34,912 bases of DNA from Oscillospiraceae bacterium. GTDB lineage: Bacteria; Bacillota; Clostridia; Oscillospirales; UBA929. Positions within the stretch are counted from its first letter, which is position 1, and the number at the start of each line of letters is the position of its first letter. The stretch lies in assembly GCA_009782215.1 (NCBI GenBank), contig WRKO01000024.1:1-34912 (forward strand), given 5' to 3'. The notes under the pieces were generated by a model. It saw only the letters and a list, made by a program, of their open reading frames with translations. It was not told the DNA's origin and did not search any database. This document shows positions 1 through 7,593 of the stretch, in pieces. A program made the position numbers and the translations under genes.

Positions 1-19
1 GGGACGTCCTGGACCGGTG

Positions 20-142
20 CGCCGCTTTTTTGCGGCATCAACGGGGAGAACCCCCCCGCCGCCGTTGGCGGCACCCCTCCAAGGAGGGGAATTCGGGGGG
101 ATGTTGGGGATGCGGCGGGCGACCGGGGACGGTCGCCCCTAC
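20..142. repeat. Dispersed palindromic intergenic repeat
   Basis: GC-rich non-coding stretch downstream of the SLH gene. It holds a perfect inverted repeat, GGGCGACC (117-124) and GGTCGCCC (131-138) with a 6-nt loop, followed by CTAC. A second palindrome, CCCCTCC-AA-GGAGGGG, lies around 74-90. The 16-mer GGACGGTCGCCCCTAC (127-142) recurs exactly at 18120-18135. Such elements may also serve as the 3' end of the SLH transcript, but there is no clean U-tract next to the stop codon. Confidence 0.55.
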
Positions 143-1161
143 GGCAATTCGTCCGGTTTGATGTTGTTGAAGGTGACGATGCTCTCCTGCCTTGTGTACA
201 CATTCGTCGGGTTGAAGTTGGTGCCGTCGCCGGACATGATGCCGTTCGCCCGTACGAAGTTGATGCCGGGCTGCGCCCAGCCTACCGTCACGCTCAAATC
301 GGCAAAGTCGGCTGTCGGCGGATTGCTCACGTCCGCGCCGATGGCGCGGCAGGTGTTCATAATCATCGTCGCCGCCTGCTCTCGGGTGAAGTCGCCGTCC
401 GGGTTGAACAGCCCGCCGCCCGCGCCTGAGGTAATCCCCAGCCGGTAGGCCGCGAGGATGTTCGGGTCGTCTGTATCGCTGAACGTATCGCCCATCCTGT
501 CCGGGTCGCCGCGCTCCGCGACAATCGCGTCAAGGTCAGTCTCCCCCAGCGCGTATTTCGCCCACTCCACCGCCATGCGGCAAAACTCGGCCCGGGTGAT
601 GACTTCGCCATAGCTGCCCTGTATGTCGGCGGGGACAAAGCTTTTCGCCAGCGCGGAGATGATATGGTCACGCGCCCAGCTCGCGGCGCTGTCGAGGTTA
701 GGGGCTGTCGTTGTTGTCGATGAAATCTTTGCGGCAGTTTCGGCGTCTACGACTTTAACTACGACCCAATATTCAAAAAGACCCCAATCGTAATTATACG
801 CAAAACAAATTTGGTAAATGGTATAGGCTTTCAACTCAAGGCTTTTATAATTTAAGAATTGATCGAAATTCCCCTCCTCCTCTATTGCGTCTCCCCAATC
901 ATCATCAATGCCTATTAGCTTGTAGCTACTCCAGTACCAAAGGGGAAGATTGAACGTAATGGCTGCGCCCTCAGATACGATGTATTCAGCGTTATAACAC
1001 CCACCCGGAGGGACTGGGCCGGACAAATATTCGTGCTGTGTTAGGATGATATTCGTGAGGGTGAAATCGTCATTTGCAACCGTTTCTGCCGCCGTTGCAA
1101 CAGACGCAAGTGCCAGTACCATCACCAACGCCAGCGCTAGGGATAGGATTTTCCTTTTCAT
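139..1161 (-). CDS. SLH-domain surface protein with an unknown N-terminal domain
   Basis: A secreted protein of 340 aa, probably attached to the cell wall by its S-layer-homology region. Residues 1-25 are a Sec signal peptide (MKRK followed by a Leu/Ala/Val core and an ATAAE cleavage region). Residues ~28-150 form a domain I do not recognise, rich in Tyr and Trp. From ~160 on come SLH-type segments (AEFCRMAVEWA, GLFNPDGDFTREQAATMIM, GINFVRANGIMSG). I chose ATG 1161 rather than GTG 1170 because AAGGGGC (1171-1177) sits 9 nt before it. The unknown domain (about 720-1080) is visibly AT-richer than the SLH part, which suggests a mosaic gene. The SLH part is a close paralogue of the C-terminus of the protein at 27593-29251. 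Ligand and role are unknown. Confidence 0.85.
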   Translation of the reverse strand: MKRKILSLALALVMVLALASVATAAETVANDDFTLTNIILTQHEYLSGPVPPGGCYNAEYIVSEGAAITFNLPLWYWSSYKLIGIDDDWGDAIEEEGNFDQFLNYKSLELKAYTIYQICFAYNYDWGLFEYWVVVKVVDAETAAKISSTTTTAPNLDSAASWARDHIISALAKSFVPADIQGSYGEVITRAEFCRMAVEWAKYALGETDLDAIVAERGDPDRMGDTFSDTDDPNILAAYRLGITSGAGGGLFNPDGDFTREQAATMIMNTCRAIGADVSNPPTADFADLSVTVGWAQPGINFVRANGIMSGDGTNFNPTNVYTRQESIVTFNNIKPDELP

Positions 1162-1209
1162 AATGTACACGCCCCTTATGTTTAGATACGGCAGAGGGTT
1201 TTGAGCCGC

Positions 1210-1250
1210 GCTATGTTTTACAGCATAGCAACAAAACGATACCTTGTCAA
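1210..1250 (-). promoter_or_regulatory. Sigma-A promoter of the SLH gene with palindromic operator
   Basis: On the minus strand TTGACA (1245-1250) is followed after 17 bp by TATGCT (1222-1227). An inverted repeat, GCTATG (1210-1215) and CATAGC (1224-1229), covers the -10 element, as expected for a repressor site. The adjacent divergent XRE gene is the obvious candidate regulator (inference). Confidence 0.7.
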
Positions 1251-1276
1251 TACGCGATTTGATTCCCGTATTGAAT

Positions 1277-1297
1277 GTACCCTCTCATATGGGGTAC
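1277..1297. promoter_or_regulatory. Inverted repeat upstream of the XRE gene
   Basis: Perfect 6-bp arms GTACCC (1277-1282) and GGGTAC (1292-1297) with a 9-bp centre, ending 18 bp before the chosen XRE start. It may be an autoregulatory operator. It does not match the other palindrome at 1210-1229, so the two may bind different proteins. Confidence 0.4.
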
Positions 1298-1315
1298 GCT
1301 ACACTATGGGGTGAC

Positions 1316-1657
1316 ATGATGTTAAAGGAAAGATTGATTGAGCTTCGCAAGAGAAGCGGCTTGACGCAGGCCAATCTTGCCAAGCATTTGCAAATCACAA
1401 GACAGGCCTACTCCTGTTATGAATCGGGCAGGCGTGAAATGGATTTTGCTTCGCTATGCTCAATCGCTGACTTCTACAATGTGCCGACTGATTACTTATT
1501 GGGACGCGAGGCTGCGGTTCCCGTGACAGTTGCCGCTGACGAGATAGCGTTTATAGATAAATACAGATTGCTTGACGGGCGGGGGAAAAGCACGGTAAAG
1601 GCAACGCTTGAATCGGAGCTTGCGTACGCAATCAAGACGGAGGCTGTAAAAAAATAG
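1316..1657 (+). CDS. Small XRE-family HTH regulator
   Basis: DNA-binding regulator of 113 aa. Residues ~4-62 form a lambda-repressor-like helix-turn-helix (LKERLIELRKRSGLTQ, then ITRQAYSCYESGRREMD, ending FYNVPTDYLLGR), the usual layout of XRE/HTH_3 proteins. The C-terminal ~50 residues are short and contain no recognisable sensor domain. The frame is open back to 1244, but the homology begins at the Met pair at 1316/1319. GGGGTG precedes it closely, so the leader is very short. It is transcribed divergently from the SLH gene, and the palindromes between them suggest it controls that gene and possibly itself. Confidence 0.85.
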   Translation: MMLKERLIELRKRSGLTQANLAKHLQITRQAYSCYESGRREMDFASLCSIADFYNVPTDYLLGREAAVPVTVAADEIAFIDKYRLLDGRGKSTVKATLESELAYAIKTEAVKK

Positions 1658-1760
1658 GAGCATAGCCTTGCCGACGAGGCTGTCAAGCAATAGCGGACAG
1701 GAAATAAATGGAGCCCCATCGCCCCGATGTCCAGCGCAGGTTTTTGTCCCGTAAACCCTT

Positions 1761-1789
1761 ACAGCCCCAATCGTTTGGGGCTGTTTTTT
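1761..1789 (+). terminator. Rho-independent terminator after the XRE gene
   Basis: Perfect 10-bp stem ACAGCCCCAA (1761-1770) with TTGGGGCTGT (1775-1784), loop TCGT, continuing into a T6 run (1784-1789). An open frame at 1727-1993 runs across it and is not considered a gene. Confidence 0.92.
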
Positions 1790-1882
1790 GTGCGCGAAAA
1801 CCGAACAAAGAGGGTAAGAATCGATAAATCCTTACAGCCGCAAGGGATTGGCGGATTTTCAATACGAACTATTGTACGAAAT

Positions 1883-1933
1883 GGTAACGAATATGTTACC
1901 TTTCACACATTTTGGTTTTGTTTGTGCTATGCT
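1883..1933 (+). promoter_or_regulatory. Promoter region with an 18-bp perfect palindrome
   Basis: GGTAAC (1883-1888) and GTTACC (1895-1900) form a perfect inverted repeat with a 6-bp centre. Downstream lies an extended -10, TGC-TATGCT (1925-1933), without a convincing -35. This arrangement suggests activator-dependent or repressor-controlled transcription of the surface-protein and pilus-like locus that starts at 1996. No regulator gene is adjacent except the XRE at 1316. Confidence 0.5.
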
Positions 1934-1995
1934 TTAGGCAAGCCCCAGAGAGAGAAAAAACAACCTTTACGACAAACCAAAAGGAGAGAGTAAAA

Positions 1996-3921
1996 ATGAA
2001 AACACTGAGACTTCACAAGGTGGCCTGTGTGCTTCTGTGCAGCGTGTTCTTCTTCTCGACCATCATGGCGGGAACATACGCATGGACGTCCATCAGCCAA
2101 AACGCGACGGGCGAAGCCCGGGGCGCTGGCTCCGCCGGGCACATCATCGTGACCGTAGACGTCGATTCTACAGACGATACGGAACCCACAACCGGCGGCG
2201 AAGAGCCCACCACGGGTGGCGAAGAGCCCACCACGGGTGGCGAAGAGCCCACCACGGGTGGCGAAGAGCCCACCACGGGTGGCGAAGAGCCCACTACGGG
2301 CGGTGAAGAGCCCACCACCGGCGGCGAAGAGCCCACCACCGGCGGCGAAGAGCCCACCACCGGCGGCGAAGAACCGACCACGGGCGGGGAAGAACCGACC
2401 ACCGGCGGCGAAGAACCGACCACCGGCGGCGAAGAGCCGACCACTGGCGGCGAAGAGCCCACCACCGGCGGCGAGGAACCGACCACCGGCGGCGAAGAAC
2501 CCACCACCGGCGGCGAGGAACCGACCACCGGCGGCGAAGAGCCCACCACCGGCGGGGAAGAGCCCACCACGGGCGGGGAAGAACCGACCACGGGCGGTGA
2601 GGAACCGACCACCGGCGGGGAAGAACCCACTACTAGCGGAGAAGAACCTGCCCCGGAATTTGCGTTCATTGCGCATTTCACCTTCCCGAACGGCGAGACC
2701 GGCTCCGAACACTTCACACTCAAGGACGGCGAGCAAAAAGACTTCAGCGCCCTCCCCATCGGAACGGTGTACAGCGTCTCCGCGCTCCCCACGCCCGGTT
2801 ATACCTTGATGATAGAAGGGTACGAAGGTGTCGTGAGCAGCCCCGTTACCATCCTCCTGCCGTTTGTCAATGTCAAGGCAGACCCAAACGGCGTTGGCGG
2901 GCTGACGGTGCGGAAGGATGTGGAAACCCTCCTGCCGGGCGAGCAGACGGACGAGGCCTTTGAATTCACCGTCACAATCGGCGGCGACACGGAAACCGTG
3001 TACTTAAAGCATGGCGAGGAAATCCTGTTTGAAGACCTCCCCAACGGATTGTCTTACAGCGTTACCGAGAATGCCGACATGGACAGATTCGGCCCCAGAT
3101 TCACAAGCGTCACAGGAACCGTCGCGGGCGGCTATACGGTGAAAATCGGCTTCATCAACGATGAACTGCCCTCCAAAGAGCCCATAGAAGAGCCGATCAC
3201 AGAACCCTCCGCCGAACCCTCTGCGGAACCCACAACCGAGCCATCCTCAGAACCCACGACCGAGCCGACTACAGAACCCTCCGCAGAACCCTCCGCAGAA
3301 CCTACAACTGAGCCGACAGCAGAGCCTACGTCCGAGCCGATATACATTCCGACGCCAAGCCCGGCCCCCAGCACGGCGCCAAGCCCCGTTCCCAGCACAA
3401 CGCCCGGAATGGATGAAGACGGTGAAGACGATGATGAGATTGACATTCCCGACGAAGACGTGCCTCTCAGCGGCCCCGGCGACGACGACGACAGCGGCGA
3501 GGGCGATGACAACGGTGATGACAATGCCAACAACGGCCAAGACGGTGACAACCACGACCACGCCGCCGACGACGGCGAGGAGATTGACATTCTTGACGAA
3601 GACGTGCCTCTCAGCGGCCCCGGCGATGACAACGGCAGCGGCGAGGGCAACGATAACGGCAGCGGCCAAGGCGGCCAAAACGGCAGCAGCCAAGACGGCG
3701 GAAACCGCAGCCACGGCGCTGACGGCGGCGCGGAAATCGACATCCCCGACCAAAACGTACCCCTCAGCGATGGCTCATCGGCCGGAGGCCCCGCGCAAAC
3801 CGGCGACGAAGGCAACAGCAAGCTGATGCTAATCCTCATGCTTGTCAACTTGGCGGGATTCATCATCTCCATTGTGTACGGACGCAAATGCTATAAACCC
3901 AAGTACCTCATCAATTCCTGA
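1996..3921 (+). CDS. Repeat-rich wall-anchored surface protein with pilin-type domains
   Basis: Probable surface adhesin or pilin-like protein of 641 aa. Order: N-terminal hydrophobic signal (1-30) with a GTYAWTS motif reminiscent of SipW/TasA-type exported proteins; 22 tandem EPTTGGE heptads (63-216); two beta domains, ~219-300 and ~300-390, with the [20 protein letters not shown] and [20 protein letters not shown] signatures of streptococcal pilin-type (FctA-like) or Cna-B-like domains; a Pro/Thr/Glu/Ser linker (~391-475); an acidic Asp/Gly region with three EIDI-x-D-x-x-VPLS units; and a C-terminal PAQTGDE motif (599-605), a hydrophobic helix and a basic GRKCYKPK tail. That end resembles a sortase signal but lacks the canonical LPxTG. 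ATG 1996 follows AAAGGAGAGAG. No sortase gene lies in the window. The transglutaminase-like gene follows after 29 bp. Confidence 0.82.
   Translation: MKTLRLHKVACVLLCSVFFFSTIMAGTYAWTSISQNATGEARGAGSAGHIIVTVDVDSTDDTEPTTGGEEPTTGGEEPTTGGEEPTTGGEEPTTGGEEPTTGGEEPTTGGEEPTTGGEEPTTGGEEPTTGGEEPTTGGEEPTTGGEEPTTGGEEPTTGGEEPTTGGEEPTTGGEEPTTGGEEPTTGGEEPTTGGEEPTTGGEEPTTGGEEPTTSGEEPAPEFAFIAHFTFPNGETGSEHFTLKDGEQKDFSALPIGTVYSVSALPTPGYTLMIEGYEGVVSSPVTILLPFVNVKADPNGVGGLTVRKDVETLLPGEQTDEAFEFTVTIGGDTETVYLKHGEEILFEDLPNGLSYSVTENADMDRFGPRFTSVTGTVAGGYTVKIGFINDELPSKEPIEEPITEPSAEPSAEPTTEPSSEPTTEPTTEPSAEPSAEPTTEPTAEPTSEPIYIPTPSPAPSTAPSPVPSTTPGMDEDGEDDDEIDIPDEDVPLSGPGDDDDSGEGDDNGDDNANNGQDGDNHDHAADDGEEIDILDEDVPLSGPGDDNGSGEGNDNGSGQGGQNGSSQDGGNRSHGADGGAEIDIPDQNVPLSDGSSAGGPAQTGDEGNSKLMLILMLVNLAGFIISIVYGRKCYKPKYLINS
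2182..2643 (+). repeat. 22 x 21-bp tandem repeat
   Basis: 462 bp consisting of exactly 22 in-frame copies of a 21-bp unit encoding EPTTGGE (the last copy reads EPTTSGE). Units vary mostly at third positions, and several neighbouring copies at 2203-2290 are identical, which indicates recent slippage. Because the unit is a multiple of 3, copy-number change would alter stalk length and not reading frame. The repeat also leaves long open frames on both strands, which are artefacts. Confidence 0.97.
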
Positions 3922-3950
3922 AACCAACAAACTGAAAGGAGCTGTTATGT

Positions 3951-4925
3951 ATGAAACGGATTCTCAAAGCCGCTATCCTGCCGCTTATCATTCTGGTGAT
4001 TATAGGAATCATCCACATCCTTCCCGCTAAGACAATCGAGATTCTACCGACCGATGTGCCGGCGGCCACGCCTCGAGGCGGGGCGGAGACACGAACGCCG
4101 GCACCGTCGGCGGACCAAGCGGAACTGAACGGGGCGTTCACCGTCCCTGCCGCGTCCGCTCCGGGAACCGCCGTCAGGACGAGCGGCAAGGCCGTCATCG
4201 ACTATTCCAACGCCGCCGACGGCTATGTGATGGTTAAGTATCAGGGAGAGGCCGGAGGGGCGCTGAGAACGCTGATAGACGCACCCAACGGCGTACGGTA
4301 TACGTATGTACTCCAGCCGGGCGATTACGCGGTATATCCCCTCACCGAAGGGGACGGGGAATACACGATAGGCGTCTACGAGCAGACCGAGGGCTCAAAG
4401 TACAAGCTGGTCGTCAAAGCCGCGGCGGACGTGTCCCTTTCCGACCCGTTCCAGCCCTTCCTCCGCCCCAGCCAGTATGTAAACTATAGCCGGGAGAGCG
4501 CCGTTGCGGGAAAAGCCGCCGAGCTTATGGCGGACAAGAAGGGATTGACAGACAAAATAGCCGCCGTGTATAATTTCGTTATCGGCAATTTGACCTATGA
4601 TAAGGTTTTGGCGCGGACAGTGCAGAGCGGTTACGTCCCCGATGTGGACGCGGTGCTGGAAAGAAAAGAGGGCATATGCTTTGATTATGCCGCCGTGATG
4701 ACCGCCATGCTCCGCAGCAGTCTCGTCCCAGCCAAGCTGGTGGTCGGATTCACCGGCGACGAATACCACGCGTGGATTAACGTCTACTCCGAGGAAACAG
4801 GATGGATCAATCAGGTTATCTTCTTTGACGGCCAAAGCTGGACGCTCATGGATCCGACTTTCGCGTCGGGCAGACCCGGATATACGCCGGTCACGGCAAA
4901 TTACGAGGCGAAGTATCAATACTGA
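3951..4925 (+). CDS. Membrane-anchored transglutaminase-like protein
   Basis: A 324-aa protein with one N-terminal membrane anchor (residues ~7-25), a Pro/Thr-rich linker (~35-70), a beta-rich middle domain (~80-165) and a C-terminal transglutaminase-like cysteine-protease-fold domain (~185-315). The Cys-His-Asp triad is visible: C243 in GICFDYA, H273 in EYHAWINV and D301 in LMDPTF. Such domains act outside the cell as peptidases, peptidoglycan-linked amidases or protein cross-linkers; the reaction here is unknown. AAAGGAG lies 9 nt before ATG 3951. It sits between the repeat-rich surface protein and the GspF-like gene (14-bp gap), so it probably acts on the surface protein or the filament made by this locus (inference). 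Confidence 0.85.
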   Translation: MKRILKAAILPLIILVIIGIIHILPAKTIEILPTDVPAATPRGGAETRTPAPSADQAELNGAFTVPAASAPGTAVRTSGKAVIDYSNAADGYVMVKYQGEAGGALRTLIDAPNGVRYTYVLQPGDYAVYPLTEGDGEYTIGVYEQTEGSKYKLVVKAAADVSLSDPFQPFLRPSQYVNYSRESAVAGKAAELMADKKGLTDKIAAVYNFVIGNLTYDKVLARTVQSGYVPDVDAVLERKEGICFDYAAVMTAMLRSSLVPAKLVVGFTGDEYHAWINVYSEETGWINQVIFFDGQSWTLMDPTFASGRPGYTPVTANYEAKYQY

Positions 4926-4939
4926 CGGGAGAGGTTGTT

Positions 4940-5983
4940 TTGAAAAAGAAGCTGACGTACGCGTACCTATCCGTTTTCTGTGCGGAGATGTCCGTGATTT
5001 TCCGGGCCGGTATCGCGCTGGGCGACGGCGTAAGGGTATTGCTGGCCGACGCGGATAAGGACGGCAAAGCCGTGCTGCAAGGGCTGCTGGACGAGCTGGT
5101 AAGGGGCGAGCCTTTTTTCTCGGCTCTGGATAAGTCCGGGTACTTCCCCGGCCATATGATTGGGGTGGTTCGGGCGGGAGAGAAAACAGGACGCATCGTC
5201 GAAATGCTGAAAGCCCTGTCGGAGTATTACGACCGCCTCGACCGTCTGGCGGTCACGGTCAAAAACGCCGTCTTCTTTCCCCTCATCCTGCTCGCGATGA
5301 TGATTGGCGTGGTGCTGATTCTGATTACGCAGGTTTTACCGATATTCAGCGACGTGTTCGGCCGTCTCGGCGCGCGCATGTCTCCCTTGGCGGCCTCCTT
5401 CATGCGGTTTGGCGAATGGCTGAGCGGCGTTTCCTTAATCCTCGCGTTGATTTTCGGGGTTTTGCTTGTCTTCGCCCTTGTCCTGCGGGTTTTTCCGGCG
5501 GCGCGCGCGCGTGTGTTCAAGATGTTTAAGGAACGATTCGGAGGCCTTGGCGTTTTCGGGGAAACAGCGTCGTATCATTTTATTTCGGTGATGGCGCTTG
5601 CCTTGGAAAGCGGTTTGAAAGCCAAGGAAGCGGTGGAGCTTGCGTCCGCCGTCAGCGGCGGCACGAAGGCGGCTGACAAAAAGAACGCGGAATGCGCGAG
5701 ACTGCTGAGCGAGGGCGGCGCCCTCGCCGACGCGATGGGCGGCGCGGGCATTTTATCCGCGCGCGAAGCCCAGCTTCTGAATTTCGGCGCGCGAGGCGGC
5801 GTGACCGACGCCACGATGGCGGAAATCACAAGCAGAAAAGAAAGAGAATTGCTGGAACGGATAAACCGTCTCGTCAGCCGGGTCGAGCCTGCGCTGATTA
5901 TCGTCATTTCAATCATCGTGGGAGTTGTCCTTCTCTCGGTGATGGCGCCGCTGATGGGCATAATGAATTCGATAGGGGGGTGA
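4940..5983 (+). CDS. Type II secretion / type IV pilus platform protein (GspF/PilC family)
   Basis: Inner-membrane platform protein of 347 aa, normal length for the GspF/PilC/ComGB family. Two GspF domains are visible: residues ~10-130 (FCAEMSVIFRAGIALGDGV, VVRAGEKTGRIVEML) and ~210-335 (ISVMALALESGLKAKEAV, then LLSEGGALADAM). Membrane helices lie at ~108-135, ~160-182 and ~315-345. The family anchors the assembly ATPase and moves pilin subunits into the filament. The start is TTG 4940, preceded by GGGAGAGG (4928-4935); no better ATG exists. The gene is tightly packed between the transglutaminase-like gene and the small pilin-like genes. Confidence 0.92.
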   Translation: MKKKLTYAYLSVFCAEMSVIFRAGIALGDGVRVLLADADKDGKAVLQGLLDELVRGEPFFSALDKSGYFPGHMIGVVRAGEKTGRIVEMLKALSEYYDRLDRLAVTVKNAVFFPLILLAMMIGVVLILITQVLPIFSDVFGRLGARMSPLAASFMRFGEWLSGVSLILALIFGVLLVFALVLRVFPAARARVFKMFKERFGGLGVFGETASYHFISVMALALESGLKAKEAVELASAVSGGTKAADKKNAECARLLSEGGALADAMGGAGILSAREAQLLNFGARGGVTDATMAEITSRKERELLERINRLVSRVEPALIIVISIIVGVVLLSVMAPLMGIMNSIGG

Positions 5984-5987
5984 GGCC

Positions 5988-6317
5988 GTGAACGCAAAGG
6001 TTTTCAGAAGCGGCGCTCTCGAAACGCTGCGCGGCGGCTTATCGGCCATTTTCTTCACCCTCTCTGTCGCCGCGGTCATCGTGTTCGGGCTTTGGCAAAC
6101 CGAGGTTTCAAGCAGGGCGGAGGGACGCCGCCTGCTGGAGGACGGCGTCAAAAACGCCGTCGTCAGGCATTATGCCGTCGAGGGAAGCTACCCGGCCAGC
6201 CTCGCGTTCATCGAGGAGCGGTACGGGGTTTACGTTGACCGGACGCGGTACGCGGTGTTTTATGAAATCTTCGCGCCGAACATCATGCCAGAGATAACGG
6301 TGGTGGAATTGCCATGA
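5988..6317 (+). CDS. Small single-pass membrane protein, pilus-locus component
   Basis: A 109-aa protein with one hydrophobic segment (~19-37) and an extracellular tail. The tail motif VRHYAVEGSYPASLAFIEE resembles the region after the helix in pseudopilins (short helix, then a YP-containing loop). No prepilin peptidase site (G followed by FTLIE-like) is visible. The GTG 5988 start is directly behind GGGGGGTGAGG, 4 nt after the GspF stop, and the 3' end overlaps the next gene by 4 bp (ATGA), indicating translational coupling. Likely a minor pilin-like or assembly protein; not identified further. Confidence 0.75.
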   Translation: MNAKVFRSGALETLRGGLSAIFFTLSVAAVIVFGLWQTEVSSRAEGRRLLEDGVKNAVVRHYAVEGSYPASLAFIEERYGVYVDRTRYAVFYEIFAPNIMPEITVVELP

Positions 6318-6805
6318 AAACAGTCAGAAGATCCGGCGACGCCGCCATTCTGGTAACCTTCTGCGTGTTTATCCTTTCGGTGTTCACGGCGCTGATTCTC
6401 GGCGTGGGCGCGTATCAAAACATCACGCGGGCGTCACGGAGCGGGTATGACGAACGGCTCTGCCTTTCGTATATCTGGACGAAGGTGAAGACCGGGGATG
6501 AGGCCGGGAAAGTCTATACCGGGGAGTTTCACGGGCTGCCCGCTCTTTTCATCGACGAGGAATACGGCGGGGGCACCCACCACACCGTCATTTACCACTA
6601 CGATGGCTGGGTATACGAGCTGTTTGCCGAAGCCGGGCATGACCACCTTCCGAGAGACGGCATCCCCGTCGTCAGGAATGAATCGTTGCTGCCGGAACAG
6701 CTTGGCAACGGGCTGATTCGCATATCGGCCGGGGAGGAGAGCATGGTGCTGTCCCTTCGGAGCGGAACGGCGGACGCGGGATTGGAAGGAGGCGGGCCGG
6801 AATGA
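6314..6805 (+). CDS. DUF4860-type pilus-locus membrane protein
   Basis: 163 aa. One N-terminal membrane helix (~12-34, ILVTFCVFILSVFTALILGV), then an extracellular domain with RSGYDERLCLSYIWTKVKTGDEAG, ALFIDEEYGGGTHHTVIYHYDGWVYELF. This pattern matches my recollection of DUF4860, a family of unknown function found in clostridial type IV pilus loci. The family call is from memory. It overlaps its neighbours by 4 bp at both ends (6314-6317, 6802-6805). Confidence 0.75.
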   Translation: MKTVRRSGDAAILVTFCVFILSVFTALILGVGAYQNITRASRSGYDERLCLSYIWTKVKTGDEAGKVYTGEFHGLPALFIDEEYGGGTHHTVIYHYDGWVYELFAEAGHDHLPRDGIPVVRNESLLPEQLGNGLIRISAGEESMVLSLRSGTADAGLEGGGPE

Positions 6806-7227
6806 ACGGACGCGGCAAGACGTCACTCTTTTTGATGGAGCTGCTGATAGCCATTACGGTTTTCGCCGTTTGCGCCGCTGTCTGCACGGCGATTTTTACC
6901 GACGCTTTTCTCACGGCGAAGGACGCCGGCGACCTCAATTACGCCCTCATTGCCGCCAAAAACGGCGCGGAAACCTATAAAACGGTCAAGAGTCCCGAGG
7001 AAACGGCGGCGGTCTTAGGCGGCGGCGCCCTCGGCCCGGGGAGCGCGGCGGTTTATTATGACGGGAGCTGGCAGGTATGCGGAGAGCCGGACGCGGCCTA
7101 TGTCCTGCGTCTGAACGCCGGACTGTCCGCGGCGCCCCCGTTTTTATGCGCGTTGTCTGTGGAAAAGATAACCGGAGAGGAAATCATCGCCTTCACAGTG
7201 GCGGCGGGAGGGGGGTCGGCGCGGTGA
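6802..7227 (+). CDS. Prepilin-like minor pilin
   Basis: 141 aa. The N-terminus GRGKTSLFLMELLIAITVFA has the type IV prepilin layout: short basic leader, a Gly/Ser-rich site, Glu five residues into the helix, then ~20 hydrophobic residues. It is atypical because Phe-Thr-Leu is replaced by Ser-Leu-Phe-Leu, so processing is uncertain. A soluble domain of ~100 residues follows (AAVYYDGSWQVCGEPDAAYVLRL), resembling PilV/ComGF-like minor pilins. ATG 6802 overlaps the upstream stop by 4 bp, and the end overlaps the next GTG start (7224). Confidence 0.75.
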   Translation: MNGRGKTSLFLMELLIAITVFAVCAAVCTAIFTDAFLTAKDAGDLNYALIAAKNGAETYKTVKSPEETAAVLGGGALGPGSAAVYYDGSWQVCGEPDAAYVLRLNAGLSAAPPFLCALSVEKITGEEIIAFTVAAGGGSAR

Positions 7228-7580
7228 GCAGAAACGGAGCGGGCATCGGAAGCGCGTCGCTGACGCTGATATTCGCGGTCTTGTGCTTGGCGGTGTTTTC
7301 GTTGATTTCCCATACCGCCGCGGCAAATGATATGGCCTTGGCAAAGGCTGAGGCGGCGCTGGTGAAGGGGTATTATGAAGCCGACGCCCTCGCCGAACAG
7401 CTTGCGGCGGAGGTTGAGGGAACGGGCAGGACGGAATTTTCCGTCGCGGTGTCGCAATCCCGTGAGTTATATGTTATACTGGATATCAAAGAGGATACGG
7501 CGGACATTTTGGCATGGCGAATCCGGGACACAGGCGAATGGCGGCCCGATACAAGCCTGCCCGTGTGGCCCGGCGAATGA
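7224..7580 (+). CDS. Small membrane protein of the pilus-like operon
   Basis: 118 aa, one N-terminal membrane helix (~11-30, SLTLIFAVLCLAVFSLIS) followed by an extracellular alpha/beta tail beginning KAEAALVKGYYEADALAEQL. The frame is open from 7077, but GTG 7224 is preceded by GGGAGGGGGG (7206-7215) and overlaps the upstream stop, so it is the likely start. No family is recognised. Size and place agree with a minor pilin or pilus-assembly accessory protein. Confidence 0.7.
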   Translation: MSRNGAGIGSASLTLIFAVLCLAVFSLISHTAAANDMALAKAEAALVKGYYEADALAEQLAAEVEGTGRTEFSVAVSQSRELYVILDIKEDTADILAWRIRDTGEWRPDTSLPVWPGE

Positions 7581-7593
7581 GGGGAGGGGTTTA

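Noticed and set aside
1727..1993. 88-aa open frame after the XRE gene
   Set aside because: It runs through a perfect rho-independent terminator and the palindrome/promoter region, with no SD at its start and no protein-like pattern.
1927..2809. Long open frames on both strands over the EPTTGGE array (Gly/Phe/Ala-, Ser/Pro/Val- and Lys/Pro/Ala-rich)
   Set aside because: They are by-products of a 21-bp repeat lacking stop codons in any frame. The plus frame starting at 1996 has the SD, signal peptide and folded domains.
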